Assembly: GCA_023137195.1 (NCBI GenBank)
Contig: JAGLPV010000006.1
Coordinates: 1-56,025, forward strand
Direction of reading: 5' to 3'
DNA length: 56,025 bases
Source of the DNA: Candidatus Aenigmatarchaeota archaeon
GTDB lineage: Archaea; EX4484-52
Part shown: positions 25,701-40,700 of the stretch, one piece after another
Position numbering within the stretch: the stretch's first letter is position 1
Layout of the letters: every line of letters begins with the position of its first letter
Made by a program: the position numbers and the translations under genes
Notes under the pieces: generated by a model
Seen by the model: only the letters and a program-made list of their open reading frames with translations
What the model was told of the DNA's origin: nothing
Database searches by the model: none

Positions 25701-28700
25701 CACAGAACAAAACCTTACCCAGACCGACTCAAATGCACAATACAACTACACCTTCACAGCATCTCAATACGCAGGAAACTACACAGTCAAGGTCAACCTC
25801 ACAGATTCAAACTCAATCTACGGAGAGAACGAAACAACCCTGAACGTAAAAATCAACCTCTCAAGTCCGACAGCAACTTCAACCACATCAGGAACAGTCT
25901 ATGCAAACCCGACAGAAACAATCAACCTGACAGTAAATATCCCAACATCAAACATAAACTATCCAACATTGAACCTCTCCAATGTCTGGGCAAACATAAC
26001 AAAACCGACAGGTTCTGAATTAGTCCAGTTATCCGGTTCTGTCCAAGGAAACACATGGGATGGAACATTCACAAACACAGATGAAACCGGAACTTACAAC
26101 ATAACATACTACGCAAACCTGACCGACGGTTTCAGCTATGTGACCACAACAACAACTTCTTTTTATGTCAAGAATGTTTCAGTTTCAATCAATCTAAACA
26201 ATCCAATCTCAAACCCATCTGAAAGTGTCGAAGTGTCCGGATATGCAACCTTGCAGCCAGATGATACAAACATAACAAACAACACAATTCATATTTGGCA
26301 GGATGACTCATATGCAATAAGCTGGTGGAACACAACCTTTGAGAAAAAGAAAGAGATCCAGATCAACAACACAGACAACGAAGTTGCCAATTACTCATTA
26401 CTCCTCAACATAACTTATGACTCTGATATGAACTCAGATTTCTCTGACATAAGATTCACAAACAGTTCCGAAGATGAAGAACTATCTTACTGGATCGAGT
26501 CCAAAGTAGATTCTTCTTATGCAGATGTCTGGGTAAAGATTCCATACACATTGATCAACACAACAAACACGACAATCTATATGTATTATGGAAACACATC
26601 GATTGTGAGTAGTGAAAGCGATTATTTTAATGCTTTTCTATTAAGTGATAATTTTGATGATAATTCAATAGATACATCATTATGGACATCTGAAAGTGGA
26701 ACTCCGACAGAAAGTAGTGGTATTTTAACAGTAGATGGAACCGATGGCACAAGAGATGCTTTATGTAGTGTCGTCAATATTTCACGACCATTTATTATCG
26801 AAGTAGATGGTAAATCAACTGCAAACGATAATTGGAATCTCTATTTAGCTTGGACTCCTGATTCAGCAACATCTAATACTCACATGACTTTACGGTATCA
26901 TGGAGGTGTAAATTATTGGGCAGATGATGATGGTGCTGGAAATTATCATGCGTGGGCTGTATCTGATGATGATAATAAGTGGGTAAATATGACTATGATT
27001 GGTAGGGAAAACATGACCTCATATTTTAAGAAAGTGTCTTCAACAGCAACACAGATTAAAGATTATAACAATGTTGGTTCACACACAGAACATTTAGTCT
27101 GTTTGATGCAATGGGGAGAAGGTGCAGGCACAGGTCTTGGATATTTTGATAATATTATAGTTAGACGATATTTAGAGACAACTCCAACATCCTCATTTGG
27201 TACAGAACAACTCTACACTCAAACAGACTCAAACGGGCAATACAACTACACCTTCACAGCATCCCAATACGCCGGAAACTACACAGTCAAGGTCAACCTC
27301 ACAGACTCAAATTCAATCTACGGAGAGAACGAAACAATCCTGAATGTAAAAATTAATCTTACAAGCCCAACTGCAACATCAACTACCTCAGGCACAGTCT
27401 ACGCAAATCCAAGTGAAACAATAAACCTGACAGTAAATATCCCGACCTCAAACATCAACTCCCCGACACTTAACCTTTCTAATGTCTGGGCAAACATAAC
27501 CAAACCCACAGGTTCTGAATTAGTCCAGTTGTCCGGATCCGAAGAAGGAAACCAATGGGACGGAACCTTTACAAATACACAAGATAGTGGAACCTACAAC
27601 ATAACCTATTATGCAAACCTGACCGACGGTTTCACTCATATAACCACAACCACAACATCTTTCTATGTCAAGAATATCTCAGTCACGCTAAACCTTGATA
27701 ACACAATAGTAAACCCATCCCAGAACGTAGAAGTTTCAGGAAAAGCTACATTGCAACCCGACAATACCAATATCACAAACAACACAATCTATATCTATCA
27801 GGATGATGTATCCGTAATAACCTGGTGGAACTCAACCTTTGAAAGAAAGAAAGAAATCCAGATAAACAACACAGACATAGAAGTTGCAAATTACTCATTG
27901 CTTCTAAACATCACATACGATTCAGATATGAACTCTGACTTCTCTGACTTAAGATTCACAAACAGTTCAGAAGACAGATTATTAAACTACTGGATCGAAT
28001 CTAAAGTAGACAGTTCTTACGCCGATGTCTGGGTAAAGATTCCATACAATCTGACCAACACCACAAACACGACGATCTATATGTATTATAATAATAATAC
28101 GGTCATTGAAAATGTAATTAGTTATACTAATGCCTTTTATTATTCTGATGATTTTGAAGATAATGACTATACATCTAATCCTGTATGGTCTGTTGAAGAC
28201 GGTACATGGGTTATAGATACAAAAACATTAAAAGGAGGTAGTGCAGGTTCAAGTTATGGGCATATTTACTCTGATATGCCTTCATCAATTAATTTAGTGG
28301 ATGTAGAATTTAAATTTAAATTTTCCGATCTAGCTGCAGCAGGAGAAAGCATTTCTTTTTATCTGCAAACTGATTCAAATGTAGGTTATGTATTGTATAT
28401 CCAACAGAGTGGGGGGTATGATTTATATATTGGTGATTTTTCATCAAATATTATTGATGTTTCATGGTCTCCGGATACGAATTGGCATACTGCAAGGATT
28501 ACAAGACGAAAAGACTCAAATCTGACAATATATTTAGATGACACAGTTAAAGGTTCAGTTGTGGATATGACAATGAATTCATTTAATAGGATAAGAATAA
28601 GGAGAGGTAATTATGCAAATTTCTACATGTATGCAGACAATATATCAATTAATCATTTTATTATAGCTCCAACTTATTCATTCGGATCAGAACTGTTAAA

Positions 28701-31700
28701 GACCGACTCAAACGGGCAATACAACTACACCTTCACATCTTCATCAACTCTTGGTCAACATACAATCAAGATAAATCTTACAAATCCAAACTCAATCAAA
28801 GGCGAGAACGAGACAACAATAGACGTACGAAACCTTACATATTCACAGTTCAACCTATCCGATTCAGACAGCCAGTTGAACAACATATTAAACCCGGCAG
28901 AATCCTACAACGCAACAGTAAAGATACGTGAATACAACGGCTCGGATTACTTCGATGTAACTTCCGGGACATTCACAACAACAATAGCAGGAACAACCTA
29001 TTCTCTAAACCATATAGGAAGTTCAGTCTGGCACACAAATGAGACCCTAACAGCATTGTCATCTTTAGGCCAGCAATCCTTCCTTGCAAACATAACTGGA
29101 ACTTCAGGAAACGGCATAACAGACTCAATACAAGACACAAACTATACTTACAATGTCAAGAACATCTCAGTCTCAATAAATCTCAACAGCACAATAGTTA
29201 GTCCGGAAGACACAATAGAAGTTTCAGGATATGCAACATTACAACCCGACGCAACAAACGTGACGAACAATAATATCTTGATCTGGCAGGACAACATAAA
29301 AATAGCAGGAGCAAGCACCTGGTGGAACGCAACATTCCAAAAAAAAAAAAAGATAAAGATAAACAACACAGACAATGAAATCGCAAATTATTCATTATTA
29401 TTAAACATATCTTATGACTCTGACATGAACCCAGACTTCTCTGATCTAAGATTTGCAAATGGTTCAGATAATGAGGAATTATCTTACTGGATCGAAAGCA
29501 AATCAGACAGTTCTTACGCAGATGTTTGGGTAAAGATCCCCTACACTCTTTCAAACACAACAAATACGACTATTTATATGTACTACAAGAATTCAACGGT
29601 TGTTACAAGTAGAAGCAATATTACTACAGCAGGTATATTTGGCGATGATTTTGAAGATCATGTAACTGACTGGGAAAATGAGAACAGTTGGACAACATCC
29701 AATAATGGTGGATATATTGATTTGAAGAGTACTGATTGTTATGCTGGCACGAAATGTGGATTAATTGAAGTAGCACCATCTAATGATCCACACGTAGGGT
29801 TTGAGCCATTACAATTATCATCCGGTAGACTACAATTCATGATGCGTGAGAGTTTCGCAGGTTCAGTTGGCAGAATATCATTCCAAACTTTTGATGGTGC
29901 AACAAAATATATATATTCTTTTTTCGGAACTTCGAGTGCAAAGGATTTGAAATATTATGTGTCATCATCTATAGATACAGGCACAGATTATACACCTGAT
30001 GTATGGAAGAAAGTTATATATGAATGGGATAGTTCTACTTTTGATTGGTATTATGACGGCATAAAAATAGTTGATGATGGATTATATCAGGATAGTGGTT
30101 CGTATACAAATGGTATTGACGAAATAAGATTCGTTGGGATGGCAGTCAATGACCAAGCAGAAATCGATAATGTATTCTATACAGCATCTCTATCAACAAC
30201 CCCAACCTCATCATTCGGCGCAGAACAATCATTGATACAAACCGACTCAAACGGACAATACAATTACACCTACACAGCATCTCAATACGCCGGAAACCAC
30301 ACAGTCAAGGTCAACCTCACAGACTCAAACTCAATCTATGGTGAAAACGAAACAACCCTAAACGTAAAAATCAACCTGACAGACCAAACAGCAACATCAA
30401 CTTCAACAGGAAATTCAAACGCAAACCCATCAGACACAATCAATCTGACAGTAAACATCCCAACATCAAACATCAACTACCCGACCCTAAACATCTCCAA
30501 TGTCTGGGCAAACATAACAAAACCAACCGGCTCAGAAATAGTCCAGTTATCCGGCTCAGTACAGGGAAATACATGGGACGGAACATTCGCAAACACAAAT
30601 GAAAAAGGAACATATAACATAACCTATTATGCAAACCTCTCAGACGGTTTCAGCCACGTAACCACAACCACAACATCATTCTATGTAAAGAACATCTCAG
30701 TCACACTAAACCTTGACAACACAATAATAAACCAATCCCAGAACGTAGAAGTTTCAGGATATGCAACCTTACAACCAGACAATACAAATATCACAAACAA
30801 CTCTATCTCAATCTGGCAGGATAATTCTTTGTTAAATGCATGGTGGAACACAACTTTCCAAAAAAAGAAAGAGATCCAAATAAATAACACAGACAACGAG
30901 GTCGCAAACTATTCATTATTATTGAACATAACCTACGACTCAGACATGAACCCGGACTTCTCTGATCTAAGATTCACAAACAGTTCAGAAAATGAAGAAC
31001 TAAACTATTGGATTGAAAGCAAATCAGACAGTTCTTATGCTAATGTCTGGGTAAAGATACCTTATGAATTAACCAACACAACAATCTATATGTATTATAA
31101 GAATAATACAGCAGTTGAAAGTGAAAGTAATATAAAAACCGCTTTTATCTTAGGTGATTTTGAAACCGGCACATCAACAATAGATACAGATATATGGACA
31201 CAAGGTACAAATCCCGTAACAGCAACAGCGAATGGAGATTGGACAACATTAACAACAGGTGCAACTGACCCATCTTTTATAAAGTCAAATATTTGGTTTG
31301 ACCGTGCTGGTTATATGATTCATTTAGATTGGGAAAATAATAATATTAATCCATATGTAGCGGTTGGTATAATGGATGGCGCGATGGATGGTGCTACAAA
31401 TACAATATATCAAATGCTCGGCGCACCAAATTATATAAAATTAAGAACAGAAAAAGATAACGTTCAAACAGACCCAGCCCAAAATATTTTATCTAATCAT
31501 AATATAGTTCATAATATGGTTTTATATTTCAACAGTACAGAAGCAACATGGGCTGATAATTCAAGTGATGGTAATTTTGCAGGTTCATCAACAACAAATA
31601 TTCCCACCATAGATTTAGAATTTTGGATTGCCGGATATATTGGTGGCAGTCATCCTTTTAGTATAGAAGTAAGGAATTTGTATATTACGAAATGGTTACA

Positions 31701-34700
31701 AACAACTCCAACATCTTCCTTCGGTACAGAACAATCTCTAACCCAGACTGATTCAAACGGACAATACAATTACACTTACACAGCATCCCAATACGCCGGA
31801 GAATACACAGTCAAGGTCAACCTGACAGACTCAAACTCAATCTACGGAGAAAACGAAACAACCCTGAATGTAAAAATCAATTTAACCAGCCCGACAGCAA
31901 CCTCAACATCAACAGGAAATTCAAATGCAAACCCATCAGACACAATCAACCTGACCGTAAACATCCCAACTTCAAACATAAATTACCCAACCCTAAACAT
32001 CTCAAACGTCTGGGCAAACATAACCAAACCAACAGGTTCTGAACTAGTCCAGCTCTCCGGCTCTGTGCAGGGAAATACATGGGACGGGACATTCACAAAC
32101 ACAGCGGAGAGCGGAACCTACAACGTAACTTACTATGCAAACCTTACAGACGGTTTCAGCCACGTAACCACAACAACAACCCAGTTCTATGTCAAGGACA
32201 TATCCGTCACGATCAACCTCAACGACACAATAGTTAACCCCTCTCAAACTGTAGAAGTTTCAGGCTATGCAACATTACAGCCAGACGGAACAAACATAAC
32301 AGATAATATAATTAAGATATATCTCGATAATAAAAACATTTTCATAAATCTTACTGCAAATGGGATTTATTCTCATTTCAATCTAATCCAGTCAACTGAC
32401 AGCCATTTCAATTCAGGTACAACAAATAATACTGTTATAAGCGGATCTGGTGAAAATGGATATATAGGATTGTCTTCTTATTCCGCAGAAAAAGATATGT
32501 GGGATATATCTCCTGCAGATAGTGCAACTTTTTCTACAGGTGCGGATTTATCCTATCCTGGTTCAGGGGATTATATCTATGCTACAAAAGGCTCAGGTCA
32601 GGAGTTCTACCGTTACTCAATTTCGATTGACAGCTGGAGCGGTCTTGCAAATCTTCCTGCCAGTATCGGTGAAGGTTCTGATTCCATTGCAATAGATGAT
32701 TATGTTTACGTTGTCAGAGGAAATGGTTATACTGATTTTTGGAAGTATTCCATAACTTATAATAATTGGTCTGTTTTAACATCATCTCTTGCAAGTATTA
32801 ATTGGGGAGATTCAATAACATATCCTGGATCAGGCGATTACATTTATATCCCCCGCGGATATGATACTTCTACTTTTTGGAAATATTCCATTTCAGGAGA
32901 TAACTGGTCTACTTTAACCTCTGCTCCCGACGGTATTACGTATGGTTCAGAATTGGTTTCTGACCTGGCATTAGGAGATTATATATATACTATAGGAGGG
33001 TATTCATATGATTTCTATCGCTATTCTATTTCAGGAAACAATTGGTCTGCTACTGATGAACTTGCTGATGTACCGGGATATATAGGTAATGGCGGATGCG
33101 CTGTATATCCTGGCTCTGGCGATTATATTTATGCTTTGAAGGGAAATGGTGGACTCCCCTTCTATCGCTATTCTATTTCAGGAAACAATTGGGATAGTAT
33201 GGCTGATGCTCCTGCAACTATTGAGTATAGTTCATCTTTAGTTTATCCTGGCTCGGATAATTATATTTATGCTATTCGTGGAGGAAATAGTAATGATTTT
33301 TGGCGCTACCAGTTCAGGGAAAGCATATTTTATTCATCTGCAAATTTCACATCTTCAGTTATATATAGCAACCAGCAACCTGATTTCAAAAACATGACAT
33401 GGTCTGCAACAACAAATGAAAACACTACAGTAAAATTCCAGTTGTCTTCGTCATCAGACAATATCAGCTGGACATCTTTTGTAGGTCCGAACGGAACAAG
33501 CGAGGATTATTATAATATTTCCGGAACCACACCATGGTCAGGCCACAAGGGACATAGATATATTAGATATATGGCTTTCCTTGATACAACAAACATAACT
33601 CAGACCCCTCAACTGCATAATATTACAATTAATTATACGACGTCTATGACCGACTCAAACGCCAAATACAATTACACTTACACAGCATCTCCAACACTCG
33701 GAACCCACACCCTAAAAGTAAACCTCACAGACTCAAACTCAATCTACGGAGAAAACGAAACAACATTTGATGTAAGAAACCTAACCTTCACCCAGTTCAA
33801 CCTCTCAGACTCAGACACCCAGATGAACAACATCTTAAACCCACAAGAATCATACAACGCAACAGTAAAGATAAGAGAATACAACGGCTCCGATTACTTC
33901 GACGTAACTTTAGGGACATTCACAACAATAATAGCAGGAACAACCTATTCCCTAAACCATATCGGCAGTTCAGTCTGGCACACCAATGAAACTCTAACAG
34001 CTCCATCCTCTTTAGGACAGCATTCCTTCCTCGCAAACATAACAGGAACATCAGGCAACGATATAACAGACTCAATTCAAAATTCAAATTATACCTATTA
34101 TGTCAAGAACATCTCAGTCACACTAAACCTCGACGAAACAATAGTAAACCCATCACAGAACATAGAAATTTCCGGTAAAGCAACCCTACAACCCGACGCA
34201 ACAAACATAGCAAATAACACAATGTATATCTGGCAGGATAATTCACTGGCAGATAGTTCAAATCCGGGAAGGTATATGTCTACTCTGGGGGGAACATGGA
34301 AATACAGGAAAGCAATAACAATAAACAACACAGACAATGAAGTCGCAAATTACTCATTACTCCTCAATATAACCTATGACTCTGACATGAACCCTGACTT
34401 CTCTGACATAAGATTCACAAACAGTTCAGATAACGGGAAATTGAGTTACTGGATAGAAAGTAAAGTTGACAGTTCATACGCAGATGTCTGGGTCAAGATT
34501 CCATACGCTTTGACAAACACAACAAATACGACAATATATATGTATTATAGTAATACTTCTGCTGTTTCAAATGAGAGCAGTAGTGTAGATGTTTTCGGTG
34601 CAGATGCTACCTACGATACTTTCTCCGGATGGACAGAAGTAGATACATCCGGTAGAATATTATACACAAATAATAGAATAGAATATACCAACATGAATCT

Positions 34701-37700
34701 TGGCGATGATTCGCATACATATATGACTTTACCCGATTCCGGAACAAATTATGAAGCCACATTTAAATGGTTAATTTCATCATATACCGGGCAGGTTAAT
34801 AATTTGATTGGTTTTGGAGATGTTGCAGGAACTATGTGTGGTGACACTCCTTTTAATCAGGGTTCATCAATAATATTTAATATTGTAAGCGGACCTTCTA
34901 AAATGCGCCTTTATCTAATTGCAGGAAATTCAACAACATCTTCAGTGGTTAATTCAACGTCAACATATTATGGAAATAGTGATGTTATTGATTATAATAC
35001 TGTAGTCTATTCAAAATTATTATATGATGGAGAACATGCATGGATGTATAGTTATTCCGATGAAGCAATGACATCAGAAATAGCAGATAGTCGTCTGTCT
35101 GTTGCAGTAACAAATTTAGCTGATTTTAATTACTTCATGTCAATCGCAGCATATAAGGATTTTATTGCAGGCAGATATAGTACTGGTTGGGTTGATGATG
35201 TTAAAGTCCATAAATATCTTTCAACAACCCCAACATCTTCATTCAGTTCAGAACAATCTCTGACCCAGACCGACTCAAACGGACAATACAACTATACCTT
35301 CACAGCATCCCAATATGCAGGAACCCACACAATCAAGACAAACCTCACAGATTCAAATTCAATCTACGGAGAAAACTCAACAACCCTAAACGTAAAAATC
35401 AACCTCACAACCCCAACAGCAACCTCAACCACATCAGGCACAGCCTATGCAAATCCATCAGAAACAATCAACCTTACAGTGACCATCCCGACCTCAAACA
35501 TCAACTATCCAACTTTAAACCTCTCAAACGTCTGGGCAAACATAACAAAACCAACGGGTTCTGAATTAGTCCAATTATCCGGCTCTGTGCAGGGAAATAC
35601 ATGGGACGGAACCTTTACAGATACAAATGAAATAGGAACATACAACGTAACATACTACGCAAACCTTACAGATGGTTTCAGCCATATAACTACAACAACA
35701 ACTTCTTTCTATGTAAAGAACATCTCAGTTACGCTAAACCTCAATGATACAATAGTCAATTCGGCAGACCGTATTGAAGTATCGGGATATGCAACATTAC
35801 AACCCGACGCAACAAATATAACAAACAACACAATCTCAATCTGGCAGGACAATACAGTTATATTGGGGGGCAATTGGTGGAACTCAACCTTTGAGAGAAA
35901 GAAAGCAATCCATGTAAACAACACAGACAATGAAATCATCAACTACTCATTATTACTAAACATAACATACGACCCGGACATGAACCCGGACTTTTCGGAT
36001 TTGCGTTTTACAAATAGTGCAGGAGACACTTCATTAAGTTATTGGATTGAAAATAACATATCTTCAACTTACGCAGATGTTTGGGTAAAAATACCATACA
36101 CTTTGACAAACACAACAAACACGACAATCTATATGTATTATGGAAACACCACTGCTGTAAATACAACAGGAAACGCAACAAACACATTTATATTCTGGGA
36201 TGATTTCGAGGATAACGATATTTCCGATTGGAATATAGTACTTGCTGGTGGTGCATCTTGTACTGTGAGTGGTGGAATAGTACATACAGAAGCAATACAT
36301 AGTACAGAAAGATGTTATATGCAAAAAATAGGTATATCAAATGAATATGATAATGTAATTGAATCAAGAGCAAAACAAACATTTGTATCGGGCAATAGTA
36401 TTGGTGTAATAGGTTATGGTGGTAAGTTCATATATATGGGCAGAGAAGATACTGACCAGACAGAAGTTATGTATCGATATTATGACCCCGGCAATGTTGA
36501 ACAGAATATATTGAATATTGATGTTGGTGTCAATATCCAAACACAATATAATATCTGGAGTATCAGTTTCAATCATGGCACAACAAATTATGCCCGATTC
36601 GCAATCAATTATAACTTTTCTACAGATTATGCTGTATATGCTAGTGGAACAACAGATATATGGTTAGGACAATCGGGTTATAATACGGGACATGATACTT
36701 ATTTTGATTGGGTACGAAAGAGGAAATTTTTAAATACAACCCCAATAACATCATTCGGTGCAGAACGATTTATTGCCCAAACCGATTCAAACGCACAATA
36801 CAACTACACCTTCACATCCTCATCTACACTCGGAACCCACACATTAAAAGTAAACCTAACCGACCCAAACAACATAGCAGGAGAGAACGAGACAACATTC
36901 GATGTAAGAAACCTAACCTTCACACAATTCAACCTCTCAGACTCAGACACCCAGATGAACAACATATTAAACCCGGCAGAAGCCTACAACGCAACAGTAA
37001 AGATAAGAGAATACAACGGCTCCGATTACTTTAATGTAACAAGTGGCACATTCACAACAATAATAGCAGGAACAACATATTCTCTAAACCACATAGGAAG
37101 TTCAGTCTGGCACACAAACGAATCCTTCACAGCTCCATCCTCATCAGGACAGCACTCCTTCATTACAAACATAACAGGAACATCAGGTAACGGCATAACA
37201 GATTCAATACAAAATGCAAACTACACATATTATGTCAAGAACATCTCAGTCACACTTGATCTTGACGATACAATAGTCAACCCATCCCAGAACGTGGAAG
37301 TTTCAGGAAAAGCAACACTACAACCGGACGCGACAAACATAACAAGCAACATAATTTCTATCTGGCAGGACAATACCTATATAACAGGAGCGAGCAATTG
37401 GTGGAACACAACTTTCCAAAGGAAGAAAGAGATACAGATAAACAACACAGACCTGGAAATTGCAAACTATTCTCTTTTACTGAATATAACCTACGATTCA
37501 GATATGAACCCGGACTTTTCTGATTTGCGATTCGTAAATGGCTCGCATAATTCAGAGCTAAATTACTGGATAGAAAGCAAATCAGACAGCTCTTATGCCG
37601 ATGTTTGGGTAAAGATTCCATATGAACTAATCAACACAACAAATACGACAATATATTTATACTATAAGAATAATACAGCCGTTTCAAGCAACAGCAACAT

Positions 37701-40700
37701 AAAAACCGCCTTTGTTTTCGGTGATGATTTTGAGGATACAGACTTTAGTGAATGGACAGTAGATGCTGCGCAGACATGGTCTAGAAGCACAACACAGGCA
37801 CAGGATGGAACATATTCTCTAAAGATTGTTCAGAATCCAAATACCGCAACAATAAGTTACAAGGATATTACAGCAGATCAATATGTGATATCAGGATGGA
37901 TATATCAGTTTGCAAACGGTGGTTTTGTAACACCTTATCAATATCATTTCCAGATTAGAGAAGGAGGAGGGAGTAGTACACAAAGTCTTGCTTATGAGAC
38001 ATATATTGGCGATACAGAAGAGCCACAGGCGACCTATAGGTATGGAGGAGCATACCATAAAGATGGAGTAACAAGAACAGCAAAATGGCGTAAGATAAAT
38101 ACAGTGACAAATAGCAGTGGTACTTTCTTATATGTTGATGACACATACCGGGGGAGTGATACATGGACAACAGTAGACAGAATACAGTTTTATTTTTACC
38201 ACAAAAATGGAATAAGTGGTGATACAGGATATATTGACACAGTATATGTAAGAAAATATCTTTCAACAACCCCGACATCCTCTTTTGGTGCAGAACAATC
38301 TCTAACAACAACAGACTCAAACGGACAATACAACTACACTTTTTCCACATCTCCAACACCCGGAACCCACACATTAAAAGTGAACCTAACAAACTCAAAC
38401 AACATAGCAGGAGAAAACCAGACAACATTCAGCGTAAGAAACTTAAAAATAGACAACTGGCAGATTTTAGATGCTCACACAGAAACAGATGCAGTCCTTT
38501 ACTCCCTTGAAAACTTCAACATAACAATGCTGATCAGAGAATACAACGGCTCAGATTACTTCAACATAACATCCGGAACATTCAATATAAGAATAGAGGA
38601 AACAAGCGACTACAAATCATTGACACACCAGTCCGGTGCAGAATGGAAAGCAGAATTCACCGCCCCAAACTCAAGTGGCACATATACAATAGAACTAAAC
38701 GGCACAACTCCAAACGGAATCAACGGCAATAACCAAACGACCTTCGAAATCCCCGAAAACTTCAACATAACTTTACTAAATTCCACAGGCAGCCCAATCC
38801 AGAACAACAAGATAACAGTCTACCAGACAGGAACATCTACGGTTGGATGCGAAGCAGACACCGATGCAAACGGAAAAATAAAATGCAATCTGGAAAACAC
38901 AACAAACTACGACATAGACATAGACAATTACGACGGAAACATCCTGAACATTTCCGCCCCTCTAAACATCACACTCCAGCCATTAAACATAACAGTACTC
39001 AACCACAACTCAATTCCAAAGCAGGATGTAGTTGTAGACATATATTCAGCAGGCAATTTAATCTCGACAGCAACAACACACTCCAACGGCAAAACAAACT
39101 TCACTCTAAACAATTCCGCCCTATACAACATCACAGTGTTCGGAAATACCGAGCCTTCAATACAGGAAGTATCAGTTCCATCCTCAAAAACAATAAACCT
39201 AAACCTCACATTAACCGCAACCATGGCAGACACAATCATAATGCCCGGCATTACAAATACAGTATCCGGAACAATTATCCTTCTGCCGGACAACACAGCA
39301 ACAGCTTTCAACCCAGTCAACATTTACCTAAACGAAACCCTCCTCACTGTCGGAAGTTTCCTGAACAAGACATACAGCACAAATGACGATTTATCCAATG
39401 GCACCTCTGTAAATGTCACAAATTCCTCAGACACATTAACACTTGACCCGAGAGGAGAATATTATTTTGAGGCAGAAAACTACATCTCGTCATCAGGCAT
39501 AACCGTCAGAAATAATGGCTACCAGCCGTGGGATGGAGACCCTTCAGGAAACCAATACGCAGAAGGCACACATCCTGCATGGGCAAATTACAATATAACA
39601 AATATCCCGGATGGCAATTATTACATATTTGTAAAGATGTATGCAGGCGCGACAGACAGGATGGTAAATATTACATGGGATGGAAATATAGTAGACACTA
39701 CAGCCTTCGGTTCATATTCCGGCGACATCTTATGGAGCAATGCCTTGTCTCAAACAGTCACAAAGAATTCAACATCGCACACATTGGGTTTCAATTCAAC
39801 CTCCAGCAACCCGTACATAGATGTAATCCTCCTTACAACAAACGCTTCCTTTACCCCTGACAACATAGACCAGAACTACACCAACACCCCTCTAAAATAC
39901 AGCGGTCATTTCACATCAAACAAGACAACAACAACAACTCATCCAATAATCTCCATCACCCCATCATGGCAGTCAAATGAGCCTTCTGGCTCAAACATAA
40001 CAATAGACATCTCAGCAGACAACGGAACAAACTGGTGCGAAGATGTAACCCAATCCCAGGAATACAGAACCGGCGCTTCATGCGGTTCAATCGGCACAGG
40101 CACAGAAATTGTATGGCGCGCAACTCTAAATACAAACAACTCTTTTGCAGATTTAAAACTCCACAACATCACATTAAACTACGAGACAGGAAACGCAACA
40201 AAGACAAACACCTCGGGTCAATACACATTTACCTTCTCCAGCGGCTCAACCCCTGGATGGTACACAGTCAAGATAAATACAACAGATTCAAACAGCATCT
40301 CGGGAAACATTACAACCACATACTTGGTTGACACTTTTTCCATTACAACAGACACTCTGCCCAACACAGCAGATGCAGATACGCTCTCACAGACAATAAC
40401 CACAAGCATAAACTCAAACACAGGAAGGACATCAGGAAAAAGGCACAACATAACAGCAACAATCACAAATCCTGACTCAACGCAGGACACAATACAAAAT
40501 TCAAGCATCTCCTGTTCAGACAATTATCCAATGACTTGTTCTGCCACATGGACCCCGGGAACAACACAGCCTTTCGGCTGGTACAACATAACCATAAACT
40601 ACGAGGACAACGAAAGCATAACAGGACAGAACACGACATACAATGACTTCAAAGTTGACAATATTACAACAAGTTTTACTTACATACCAGCAATACCGAT

